Positions 1 to 7,736 of a DNA stretch of 64,000 nucleotides are shown piece by piece. The stretch covers positions 124,001 to 188,000 of the forward strand of contig CAWCHV010000002.1 in the NCBI GenBank assembly GCA_963795435.1, in the 5' to 3' direction. The notes under the pieces were generated by a model, which was not told the origin of the DNA, did no database searches, and was given only the letters and a program-made list of their open reading frames with translations. How positions within the stretch are numbered: position 1 is the stretch's first letter; every line of letters begins with the position of its first letter. Both the position numbers and the translations under genes were made by a program. The DNA comes from JAFKFI01 sp963795435 (GTDB lineage Bacteria > Pseudomonadota > Alphaproteobacteria > Acetobacterales > Acetobacteraceae).

Positions 1-2
1 CC

Positions 3-878
3 GATCCGGGTCCGTTCGCCCGGTTCTGCACCCGCGAGGGGCGCAACGAGGTGCCCGAGACCCTGGACGCGCAGATGATCTCGGACGCCGCCGCGCTGTT
101 CGAGCACGGCGAGAAGATGCAGCTCACCTACACGATCCGCAACACGCACCGCGCGATCGGCACCAAGATCTCCTCCAAGATCACCCGCCGCTTCGGCATG
201 ACGGGCTTGCAGCATGGCCATCTGACCGTGCGGCTGCGCGGCTCGGCCGGCCAGTCGCTCGGCGCCTTCGCGGTGCAGGGGCTCAAGCTCGAAGTGCTCG
301 GCGACGCCAATGACTATGTCGGCAAGGGCCTGTCGGGTGCGCGCATCGTCGTTCGTCCGGCGCCGTCGTCGCTGCTGCGCAGCAACGAGAACACCATCAT
401 CGGCAACACCGTGCTGTACGGCGCAACGGCGGGGACGCTGTTCGCGGCCGGCCAGGCGGGCGAGCGGTTCGCCGTGCGCAATTCCGGCGCTGAAGCGGTG
501 GTCGAGGGCTGCGGTTCCAACGGCTGCGAATACATGACCGGCGGAGCCGTGGTGATCCTCGGCGCGGTCGGCGACAATTTCGGCGCCGGATTCACCGGGG
601 GGATGGCCTTCGTCTACGACCCGGATGAGCTGTTCGAAAAGCGCGTCAACCCCGACACATTGACTTGGCAGCGGGTGTCCTCGGCGCATTGGGAGAAGAA
701 GGCGCGCGACCTGGTGGCGGCGCATGTCGAGGCAACGTCGAGCCGTTACGCGACCATGCTGCTGCACGACTGGGACCGCACCCTGCCGCGCTTCTGGCAG
801 GTGGTGCCCAAGGACTATGTCAAATACCTGCCGATGCCGCTGTCCGATGCGCCGGAGGAACAGGCGATGCGGGCCTGA
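3..878 (+). CDS. gltB: Glutamate synthase large subunit, C-terminal part
   Basis: The reading frame is open from the window edge (position 3), so this is the last 291 residues of a much larger protein. The fragment matches the C-terminal GXGXG beta-helix domain of the ferredoxin- or NADPH-dependent glutamate synthase alpha chain. Repeated glycine turns include GLKLEVLGDANDYVGKGLSG and GCGSNGCEYMTGG. The full enzyme transfers glutamine amide nitrogen to 2-oxoglutarate in the cytoplasm, and this domain holds the FMN and synthase sites together. The GTG at 51 is internal and not a start. A hairpin followed by a T-rich run ends the gene at about 888-925. Confidence 0.95.
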   Translation, partial: DPGPFARFCTREGRNEVPETLDAQMISDAAALFEHGEKMQLTYTIRNTHRAIGTKISSKITRRFGMTGLQHGHLTVRLRGSAGQSLGAFAVQGLKLEVLGDANDYVGKGLSGARIVVRPAPSSLLRSNENTIIGNTVLYGATAGTLFAAGQAGERFAVRNSGAEAVVEGCGSNGCEYMTGGAVVILGAVGDNFGAGFTGGMAFVYDPDELFEKRVNPDTLTWQRVSSAHWEKKARDLVAAHVEATSSRYATMLLHDWDRTLPRFWQVVPKDYVKYLPMPLSDAPEEQAMRA

Positions 879-887
879 CGAAGGGAT

Positions 888-925
888 GCGGCCTCTGGCG
901 ATGGAGAAGGCCGCGTTTTCCTTTT
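888..925 (+). terminator. Intrinsic terminator after gltB
   Basis: GCGGCCT at 888-894 pairs with AGGCCGC at 908-914, and the stem is followed at once by a T-rich tail (GTTTTCCTTTT). It starts 10 bp after the gltB stop, as expected for a rho-independent terminator. Confidence 0.65.
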
Positions 926-1001
926 GACCAGGGGTTGACCTTCGGGCATTCATGGCGCCCGCCAGAATCGAGTCGGGCGATGCCCAAATCACCGCTTAGC
1001 C

Positions 1002-2420
1002 ATGCCTAGCCACCAGGTCTCCACCGTCGCGTGTGCGCGCTGGGAGACCCAAGCAATCACCGAGTGGCTGCTGTATCATCGCTCGATCGGCTTCGATCAC
1101 GTCTACCTCTACTGCAACGATGACGATCCTGCCGAGCTCTACGCCGAGGTCTTGCCGTTCCTCCAAGGCGACGCCCCGTTCGTCACCTTCCGGCACTACC
1201 CGTTCCAGGGGCAGCAATTTCAGATGTACATGCATTGCCTGCGCGCTCATAAGGATGAGAGCGAGTGGGTGATGTTCCTCGACATCGACGAATTCCTCTG
1301 CATCCGGGAGACCAACAGCATCAAGGCGTTCCTGCGGGAGGTGCCGGACGACTGGGACAGCATCGCGCTCAATTGGCAGATGTTCGGCAACAACGGATAC
1401 AAGGAGCGCCCGCCCGGCAGCGTGCTGCTGAACTACACGCAGCGCGAGGCCGGACTCAAATTCACCTGCAAAACGCTGACCCGGACGGCGGCGATAGATC
1501 TCTCCCGGATCGGGCGCCGAACCTTCATCTGGCATCACTGGGAAGGCGACGTGTCGGGCGCGATGCGCCGCTACAACGTGCTCGGCGTCCCGGTCGCCGA
1601 GGTTCGCAAGGACGACGAGGGATGCAGCTATATCGAAGTCGAGGAGAATCGGCGGCGCATCTATGATCGCGCGGTGGTTCACCACTACGCCTTCAAGTCC
1701 GAGGCCGACTATTTGATGCGCGCCGAACGGGGCAGTCTGGGCGACTTCGTTGACCAGGCACGGTATCGCGGCGTGCACGAGGCAGGGCAGGCGACGTGGA
1801 ATCTGCGGCCGCTGAACGCGGTGCGGGACACCACGCTGGCCGATTACTGGCGAGAGTATCTGCGGCGCGCGGAGGCGACCAGGGTGATCCCGTCACCGCG
1901 CTCGCCGAACCTCGCGCTGGGCAAGCCGGCGGACCAGAGCTCGGTCTCGGAATGGTCGATCGGCCGCACGACGGCCGAGGATGCGGCGGGCGCGGTCAGC
2001 GGCCGGATTACCGGCGCCTATCAATTCCACACGCAGGTGGAGCAGCGTCCCTGGTGGAGCGTCGATCTGCTCGATGTCGCTCGGATCGAGGAAATTCGCG
2101 TCTACAATCGGGTGGACAGCGCAGGCTACGCGAAACGGCTGCGGAACTTCCACATCGAAACATCCGCCGACGGCGCGGACTGGTCGATGGTGTACACGAA
2201 CCATGATGAGGCAATGATCGGCGGGGCTGACGGATCGCCGCTCATCGTCGCTTTCGCGGAGCCAATCGTCGCGCGTTTCCTGAAACTGACGGTGCTGGAT
2301 TCGGCCCTCTTGCACCTCGATCAGATCGAAGTCTATGGCGAGCTGGCGCCTGACGCCGAACAGGACCCGATGCGGGCTGTTCCAGCCGCCGTTCGTCGGT
2401 CGGCTGTGGGGCGGAAATAA
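1002..2420 (+). CDS. Family-2-like glycosyltransferase with C-terminal discoidin (F5/8C) domain
   Basis: The product is 472 residues. Residues 1-280 look like the Glyco_tranf_2_4/GT92-type fold: WETQAITEWLLYHRSIG near the N-terminus is typical, and MFLDIDEFL supplies the DxD-like metal/nucleotide-sugar motif. Residues of about 305-445 form a coagulation factor 5/8 type C module, recognisable from LALGKPADQSS at its start and WWSVDLLD and IRVYNR inside. Such modules bind carbohydrate, which suggests the enzyme docks on its glycan. No signal peptide or membrane segment is seen. The acceptor and sugar cannot be read from the sequence. It stands alone between the gltB terminator and a GST gene. 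Confidence 0.8.
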   Translation: MPSHQVSTVACARWETQAITEWLLYHRSIGFDHVYLYCNDDDPAELYAEVLPFLQGDAPFVTFRHYPFQGQQFQMYMHCLRAHKDESEWVMFLDIDEFLCIRETNSIKAFLREVPDDWDSIALNWQMFGNNGYKERPPGSVLLNYTQREAGLKFTCKTLTRTAAIDLSRIGRRTFIWHHWEGDVSGAMRRYNVLGVPVAEVRKDDEGCSYIEVEENRRRIYDRAVVHHYAFKSEADYLMRAERGSLGDFVDQARYRGVHEAGQATWNLRPLNAVRDTTLADYWREYLRRAEATRVIPSPRSPNLALGKPADQSSVSEWSIGRTTAEDAAGAVSGRITGAYQFHTQVEQRPWWSVDLLDVARIEEIRVYNRVDSAGYAKRLRNFHIETSADGADWSMVYTNHDEAMIGGADGSPLIVAFAEPIVARFLKLTVLDSALLHLDQIEVYGELAPDAEQDPMRAVPAAVRRSAVGRK

Positions 2421-2471
2421 CGTCGTGCATCCGGCTTGGCGCAACGCGGTCGTGGTGCCATAAGCAAGGCG

Positions 2472-3140
2472 ATGCGGTACCTCTATCATCTCCCGCTGTC
2501 CCCGTTTTCGCGCAAGATCCGTCTGGTGCTCTCCGAAAAGCGCCTGCCGTTCGAGTTGCGGATCGAGAAGGTCTGGGAGCGCAGGGCGGAGTATCTCGAA
2601 CTGAACCCGGCCTGCACCGTGCCGACCCTGCTTGAGGATAACGGCCTCGCGATCCCCGATTCGGGCGTGATTTGCGAGTATCTCGAGGAGGCCTATCCCG
2701 ACATCTCGCTGCTCGGCCGCACCCTCGCCGAACGGGTCGAGGTGCGCCGGCTGGTCGCCTGGTTCGACGGCAAGTTCGCCGAGGAGGTTTCGCGCAACCT
2801 GGTTGGCGAAAAATTCATGAAGCGGCTGGCCGGTCGCGGCAACCCGGACGCGAATGCGCTTCGGATCGGCTACACCGCGCTGCGCCATCACCTCCAATAC
2901 ATCGGCTGGCTCGCCGAGACGCGGAAGTGGCTCGGTGGGACGAACATCTCGCTGGCCGATTTCGCCGCCGCCGCGCATCTCTCGGTGATCGACTTCGCGG
3001 GCGACGTCGATTGGAGCGTATCGCCCGCCGCGCGCGACTGGTACGCGCGCGTGAAGTCCCGGCCATGCTTTCGCGGTGTCCTCGCCGACCGGGTGCCGGG
3101 CATTACGCCACCGGCCCATTACGCCGATCTGGATTTCTGA
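2472..3140 (+). CDS. Glutathione S-transferase family protein
   Basis: The product is 222 residues with the usual two-domain GST layout. The thioredoxin-like part (about 1-80) starts YLYHLPLSPFSRKIRLVLSE and carries the PxxL and DSxxI elements CTVPTLLEDNG and IPDSGVICEYLEE. An all-helical C-terminal domain follows, with the capping-box region ISLADFAAAAHLSVID. The ATG at 2472 is preferred over the in-frame TTG at 2436 because the thioredoxin fold begins right after it. The CxxC/SxxC active-site position reads SPFS. The substrate is unknown. Confidence 0.85.
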   Translation: MRYLYHLPLSPFSRKIRLVLSEKRLPFELRIEKVWERRAEYLELNPACTVPTLLEDNGLAIPDSGVICEYLEEAYPDISLLGRTLAERVEVRRLVAWFDGKFAEEVSRNLVGEKFMKRLAGRGNPDANALRIGYTALRHHLQYIGWLAETRKWLGGTNISLADFAAAAHLSVIDFAGDVDWSVSPAARDWYARVKSRPCFRGVLADRVPGITPPAHYADLDF

Positions 3141-3150
3141 GCGCCGCGCG

Positions 3151-3984
3151 CTACCGGCTGGACGGTCCCGCTTCGAGGAGTGCGAGGTTCTGCTCGGCGA
3201 GGTCGCCGGTCGCGGTGTCGGGCGCCAGCGTCTTGGCGCGCTCCCAATCGTTCCGGGCACCGGCCGCGTCGCCGGCCAGCTTGCGCTCGATGCCGCGCTC
3301 CAGCAGGGCCTCGGGGTTGTCGGGGTCGAGGGCAACGGCTCGGTCGATGTCCTCGCGGGCGCGCGGCAGCCGGCTCTCGTTGCGCCACGCGGCGGCGCGG
3401 AACACCAGGGCGTCGACGCGGCGCGGATCCAGTGTCAGCGCGCGATCGAGGTCGTCGATCGCGTCGATGTAGCGCTCCATCGTGGCCGCCGCGATCGAGC
3501 GGTCGATCAGCAAGTCGGGGCTGTCCGGCGACAGCGCGAGGGCATTGCTGGCGGCGTCGTAGGCGCGCGCCGGATCGTCGGCCATCAGCCACGCCTGCAC
3601 CGCCTGGCCGAGCACGGCCGCGCGGGCGGCATCCGGCGCCTGGCTCGCGGCGACGGCCTTCTCCAGCAGGTCCGCGCCGGCCTCGGGGTCGCCGAGCGCG
3701 ATTTCCGCCAGCGCGCGGCAGTGCAGCGCCGGGGCACCGCCGCCGGTCGCGTCCCAGGCATCGGCCACGGCGTAGGCGCCGGTGGGGTCATTGGCGAGCA
3801 TGTCGAGGCAATGCTCGTAGTCTTGCCCGCCGGCGAGGCGGGGCGGGGCGGGCGGCAGCGGGGGCGTCTCGTCCGATGGCGCGACCGGCGGCTCCTCGGC
3901 GGCGGCAAGCGAACGGGCTGGTCCCGCCGAGAGGGCAACAACCAGGAGAGCCGCCTCGGCGATGACGGCGACACGGCGGTTCAT
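3151..3984 (-). CDS. Tetratricopeptide-repeat protein, probably exported
   Basis: The product is 277 residues from the ATG at 3984. The frame stays open upstream to 4815, but that extension is antisense to the epimerase gene and lacks protein-like character. Residues 1-28 look like a Sec signal (basic MNRR, hydrophobic core, AAA end), followed by a Pro-rich linker. From about residue 100 to the end, TPR helices recur; three adjacent copies are ALALSPDSPDLLIDRSIAAA, ALTLDPRRVDALVFRAAAWR and AVALDPDNPEALLERGIERK. TPR arrays bind partner proteins, so a periplasmic scaffold or chaperone role is likely. It is convergent with the GST gene, 10 bp apart. Confidence 0.75.
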   Translation of the reverse strand: MNRRVAVIAEAALLVVALSAGPARSLAAAEEPPVAPSDETPPLPPAPPRLAGGQDYEHCLDMLANDPTGAYAVADAWDATGGGAPALHCRALAEIALGDPEAGADLLEKAVAASQAPDAARAAVLGQAVQAWLMADDPARAYDAASNALALSPDSPDLLIDRSIAAATMERYIDAIDDLDRALTLDPRRVDALVFRAAAWRNESRLPRAREDIDRAVALDPDNPEALLERGIERKLAGDAAGARNDWERAKTLAPDTATGDLAEQNLALLEAGPSSR

Positions 3985-4032
3985 GGCATGGACTCTATAG
4001 CCATCCCGGCCGGGGTCGGGCAAACCGGCCGC

Positions 4033-4915
4033 ATGACAAGGAGCGGCGAGACCCTGCTGGTGTTCGGCCTCGGCTATTCCGGCCGCGCCGTCGCGCTGGC
4101 CGTCCAGGCGGCGGGATTTTCCGTGATTGCGACCAGCCGGGACGCGGGCGAAAGCGAGGCCCCGCCGGGGATCACCGTGATTGACTTCGCGGCGGCCGGC
4201 CCGGCGATCGGCGGGGCAACGCATCTGCTCGCCACGGCCCCGCCCGCCGAGGAGGGGGATCCGGTGCTGGCCCGTTATGCGGCAAGCATCGCGACGGCTC
4301 CCCGACTGCGCTGGATCGGCTATCTGTCCACCACCGGGGTCTACGGCGACCACGGCGGCGATTGGGTGGACGAGGACACGCCGCCCGCGCCGGGATCGGC
4401 CCGAACGCGGCGCCGGCTGGCGGCCGAAGCGGATTGGGGCGCGGTGCGCGGCGCGTGCGCGATTGATCTGTTCCGGCTGGCCGGCATCTACGGACCCGGA
4501 CGATCCGGTACTGGACGACCTGCGCGCCGGGACGGCGCGGCGCATCGTCAAGCCGGGACACGCGTTCGGCCGCATCCATCGCGACGACATCGCGCGAGCG
4601 GTGCTCGCCGCGACGCGGCAGGCGCCGTTGCTGGGGCCGCGCGTCCTCAACCTCGCCGACGACTCCCCCGAGGAGACCGCGCGCGTCGTCGAGGAAGCGG
4701 CGCGACTGCTCGGGGTCGAGCCGCCCGCTGCCGTGCCGTTCGCCGAGGCATGGGCCGAGATGAGCCCGATGGCGCGCAGCTTCTGGGCGGAGAACCGCAA
4801 GGTCGCGAGCCGCAAGACCCAGGCGGCGCTCGGGATCGCCTGGCGCTACCCGAGCTACCGCGAGGGGCTACGCGCCATCATCGGCGAGGAGCGGGGCGAG
4901 GGTTCGGCGCAATAG
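4033..4915 (+). CDS. NAD-dependent epimerase/dehydratase (SDR, YeeZ-like), interrupted by 1-bp indel
   Basis: An extended-SDR Rossmann protein. The N-terminal frame carries the nucleotide-binding loop FGLGYSGRAVA and the STTGVYGDHGGDWVDE strand-loop, and runs to LAGIYGPGRS. There the reading passes to the +1 frame, which continues VLDDLRAGTARRIVKPGHAF and FGRIHRDDIARAV to the stop at 4915. Deleting one base near 4503 (TCC-G-GTACTGG) gives a continuous 293-residue protein, the normal size for this family, so the gene is probably whole in the organism. The 3' end overlaps the convergent hydrolase gene by 48 bp. The sugar substrate is unknown. Confidence 0.75.
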
Positions 4916-5623
4916 GGACAGGTCCTCGGGTCGGGACAGCCGGTGGTCGCCGTCCTTCACCAGGAGGACCTGCACATCGTCGAAAGAAACTTGCTCGGCG
5001 ACGCGCAGGCTGAGTTCCCACGGCACGTCGGCGTCGCGCTGCCCGTGCAGCAGCCGGACCGGGCAGGCGAGCGGGATCGGCCCATCCAGCAGGAGGTGAG
5101 CGCGCCCGTCCTCGATCAGCGCCCGCGTGACCGGATGGGGCTCGCCGTATTGGCTCGTCACAAGCAGCACGCCGTCCCGCATGAGGACGCCGCGTTCCTC
5201 GAAGGTCATCGCCTCCCACATCAGCGTCTCGGTGAAATCCGGCGCCGCCGCGATGCCGACCAGGGCCGCGACGCGCTCGGGCCGGGCGAGGGCGGCGAGC
5301 AGCGCCATCCAGCCGCCCATCGACGAGCCGACGAGGACGATCGGCCCCGTCGCCAGCTGATCGATCACGGCAAGGGTGTCGTCACGCCAGCGCGTGATCG
5401 TGCCGTCCTCGAACCGCCCGCCGCTGGCGCCGTGGCCGGAATAGTCGAAGCGCAGCATCGCCTGGCCCCGCTCCGCGCAGACTGTGGCCAGCATGGTCGC
5501 CTTGTCGCCGGTCATGTCGCTCTTGAAGCCGGGGAGGAAAACGACCGTCGGGCTGCGTCCCTCGATGCGCGCCCACGCCAGTTCGATGCCGTCGCCACGG
5601 TCCAGCCTGCCGGTTGTCTCCAT
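4868..5623 (-). CDS. Alpha/beta hydrolase
   Basis: The product is 251 residues from the ATG at 5623. It has a classic alpha/beta-hydrolase layout: a strand ending VVFLPGF, the oxyanion region, and the nucleophile elbow LVGSSMGGWMALL with catalytic Ser. The acid is in HGQRDADVPWEL and the His in VKDGDHRLSRPED. The set resembles the ABHD10/palmitoyl-thioesterase-like group of small cytoplasmic esterases. It is divergent from the glycosyltransferase at 5669 with only 45 bp between starts, so the promoters must overlap. The substrate cannot be inferred. Confidence 0.85.
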   Translation of the reverse strand: METTGRLDRGDGIELAWARIEGRSPTVVFLPGFKSDMTGDKATMLATVCAERGQAMLRFDYSGHGASGGRFEDGTITRWRDDTLAVIDQLATGPIVLVGSSMGGWMALLAALARPERVAALVGIAAAPDFTETLMWEAMTFEERGVLMRDGVLLVTSQYGEPHPVTRALIEDGRAHLLLDGPIPLACPVRLLHGQRDADVPWELSLRVAEQVSFDDVQVLLVKDGDHRLSRPEDLSLLRRTLAPLLADDGA

Positions 5624-5668
5624 GCGCCGCTCCTTGTGCCGGAGAAAGCGGGTGGTATAGCGCGGCGC

Positions 5669-6787
5669 ATGGTGGTGCTGCAGGTGTTGCCTTCCCTCGT
5701 CACCGGCGGCGTCGAGCGCGGCACCGTCGAGATGACGCGCGCCGTCGCGGAGGCGGGCGGCACCGCCCTGGTGGCGAGCGCCGGCGGCCGGCTGGTCGGC
5801 GCGATCCGGCACGCGGGCGGGCGCCACGTGACCTTGCCGCTGGCGACCAAGGACCCGCTGAACATTCTTTGGAACGCCCGGCGGCTCACGGAGCTGATCC
5901 GCGCCGAGGGCGTCGAGATTGTCCATGCCCGCTCGCGCGCGCCCGCGTGGTCGGCCTATTTCGCCGCGCGGCGCGCGGGTGCCCATTTCCTCACGACCTA
6001 TCATGGCGCCTACAGCGAGGGTTTTCCCGGCAAGCGCCGTTACAATTCGGTGATGGCCAAGGGCGAGCGCGTCATCGCCATCAGCCGCCATATCGCGGCG
6101 CTGATCGAGGCGCGGCACCGGGTCGATCCGGCGCTCATCCGGGTGATCCCGCGCGGCGTCGATCCGGTGGTGTTCAACCCGGACGCAGTGTCCGGCGAGC
6201 GGATCGCGCGGCTCGCCGCCGCCTGGCGGCTGCCGGACGGGATGGCGGTCGTGGTGCTCCCCGGTCGGCTGTCGCGTTGGAAGGGGCACGAGGTGTTGCT
6301 CGACGCGGTGGCGCGCATGGCGCGGCGGGATGTGTGCTGTGTGCTGGTCGGCTCCGAGGCGCGCGGTGGCTATGCGACGGATTTGGTCCGCCGGGCCGAG
6401 CGGCTGGGCCTCGCTGACCGGCTGCGCATCCCCGGCGAGTGCGACGACATGCCGGCGGCGTTGCTGCTGGCCGATGCCGTGGTGCACGCCTCGACCGCGC
6501 CCGAGGCGTTCGGCCGGGTGGTGATCGAGGCGCAGGCGATGGCGCGCGTGGTGATCGCCTCCGATCTGGGCGGTCCGGTCGAGACGGTGGAGCACGGCGT
6601 CACCGGCTGGCGCGTGCCGCCCGGCGATCCCGACGCGCTGGCCGTGGCACTGCAGCACGCACTGGCCCTGACGGCGGAGGAGCGTGCGTCACTTGGCGGG
6701 CAAGCCCGGCAGGCGGTGCTGGCGCGCTACACCACGCGAGCGATGCAGGACGCGACGCTTGCCGTCTACCGGGAGCTGCTGACGTGA
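5669..6787 (+). CDS. GT4-family glycosyltransferase
   Basis: The product is 372 residues with the GT-B fold. The N-terminal domain opens VVLQVLPSLVTGGVERGTVE, with the glycine-rich acceptor loop. The C-terminal donor-binding domain has PGRLSRWKGHEVLLDA and the retaining E-x7-E motif in EAFGRVVIEAQAM. It is the lipopolysaccharide/exopolysaccharide type of retaining glycosyltransferase, cytoplasmic or peripheral on the inner membrane. Its stop overlaps the GTG start of the GT9 gene by 4 bp (GTGA), so the two are probably translated together and act on the same glycan. Confidence 0.9.
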   Translation: MVVLQVLPSLVTGGVERGTVEMTRAVAEAGGTALVASAGGRLVGAIRHAGGRHVTLPLATKDPLNILWNARRLTELIRAEGVEIVHARSRAPAWSAYFAARRAGAHFLTTYHGAYSEGFPGKRRYNSVMAKGERVIAISRHIAALIEARHRVDPALIRVIPRGVDPVVFNPDAVSGERIARLAAAWRLPDGMAVVVLPGRLSRWKGHEVLLDAVARMARRDVCCVLVGSEARGGYATDLVRRAERLGLADRLRIPGECDDMPAALLLADAVVHASTAPEAFGRVVIEAQAMARVVIASDLGGPVETVEHGVTGWRVPPGDPDALAVALQHALALTAEERASLGGQARQAVLARYTTRAMQDATLAVYRELLT

Positions 6788-7689
6788 GGCGCATCCTGGT
6801 GATCAGGCTGGGCGCGCTGGGCGATTTCGTGCAGTCCTTCGGCCCGTTCGCGGCGATCCGGGCGCATCATCCCGACGCGCACGTCACGCTGCTGACCACC
6901 TCCCCGTTCGCCGGGCTCGCCGAGCGTGCGCCGTGGTTCGACGCGGTGCTGATCGACCGCCGGCCGGTATGGTGGAACGCGCCGGGCCTGCTGCGTCTCT
7001 CGCGGATGCTGCGCGGCTTCGACTTCGTCTACGATTTGCAAACCTCGGCCCGGTCGTCGCGCTATTTCCGCCTGGCCGGCCGGCCGCGCTGGTCGGGCAT
7101 CGCGCCCGGCTGCTCCCACCCGCACGTCAATGCCCGCCGCGATGCCATGCACACACAAGAGCGGCAGCGGGAGCAGCTGGAGATGGCGGGGATTACGGAG
7201 TTCCCGCGCCCCGCGCTGGATTGGCTCGCGGACCGGCCCGCCGTCGCGCTGCCGGATCGCGCCGTCCTGTTGGTGCCGGGTGCGGCGCCGCATCGCCCGC
7301 GCAAGCGATGGCCCGCCGAGCGGTTCGGCGCGCTCGGGGCACATCTCGCCGGAAGCGGATACGCGCCGGTGGTGATCGGCACAAAGGCGGAAGCCCCCCT
7401 CGCCGCGACGATCCGCGCCGCGTGCCCAGGCGCGCTCGACCTCACCGGGCGGACCGGGATCGCCGACCTTGCCGGTCTCGCAGCGCGCGCGAGCCTCGCG
7501 GTGGGCAACGACACCGGCCCGATGCACCTGGCCGCCGCGATCGGCTGTCCCTGCCTCGTGCTGTTCTCGGCGGAGAGCGATCCCGCCCTGACGGCGCCAC
7601 GCGGGCCGGACGGATCGTGGCCCAAACTGCTCCGCGTTGACGATTTGGCAACCCTGAGCGTGGACAGGGTTGCAGCTTCGCTTGCTTGA
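6784..7689 (+). CDS. GT9-family glycosyltransferase (heptosyltransferase-like)
   Basis: The product is 301 residues. The start is GTG at 6784, inside the stop of the preceding glycosyltransferase. The N-terminus RRILVIRLGALGDFVQSFGP is the hallmark of ADP-heptose:LPS heptosyltransferases, and the C-terminal half has VGNDTGPMHLAAAIGCP, the conserved GT9 donor-site signature. Members add heptose or related sugars to the lipopolysaccharide core on the cytoplasmic face of the inner membrane. The exact sugar is not determinable here. Confidence 0.88.
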   Translation: MRRILVIRLGALGDFVQSFGPFAAIRAHHPDAHVTLLTTSPFAGLAERAPWFDAVLIDRRPVWWNAPGLLRLSRMLRGFDFVYDLQTSARSSRYFRLAGRPRWSGIAPGCSHPHVNARRDAMHTQERQREQLEMAGITEFPRPALDWLADRPAVALPDRAVLLVPGAAPHRPRKRWPAERFGALGAHLAGSGYAPVVIGTKAEAPLAATIRAACPGALDLTGRTGIADLAGLAARASLAVGNDTGPMHLAAAIGCPCLVLFSAESDPALTAPRGPDGSWPKLLRVDDLATLSVDRVAASLA

Positions 7690-7736
7690 CCCCATAGACC
7701 ACCGCCCGAACTCTTTTCCGCGCCGGAGCTTGCGCC

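Noticed and set aside
3151..4815. N-terminal extension of the TPR protein to 554 residues
   Set aside because: The extension from 3985 to 4815 is antisense to the epimerase and has no protein-like features; a signal peptide begins at the ATG at 3984.
4943..5668. Upstream extension of the GT4 glycosyltransferase
   Set aside because: Antisense to the alpha/beta hydrolase; the GT-B fold begins right at the ATG at 5669.
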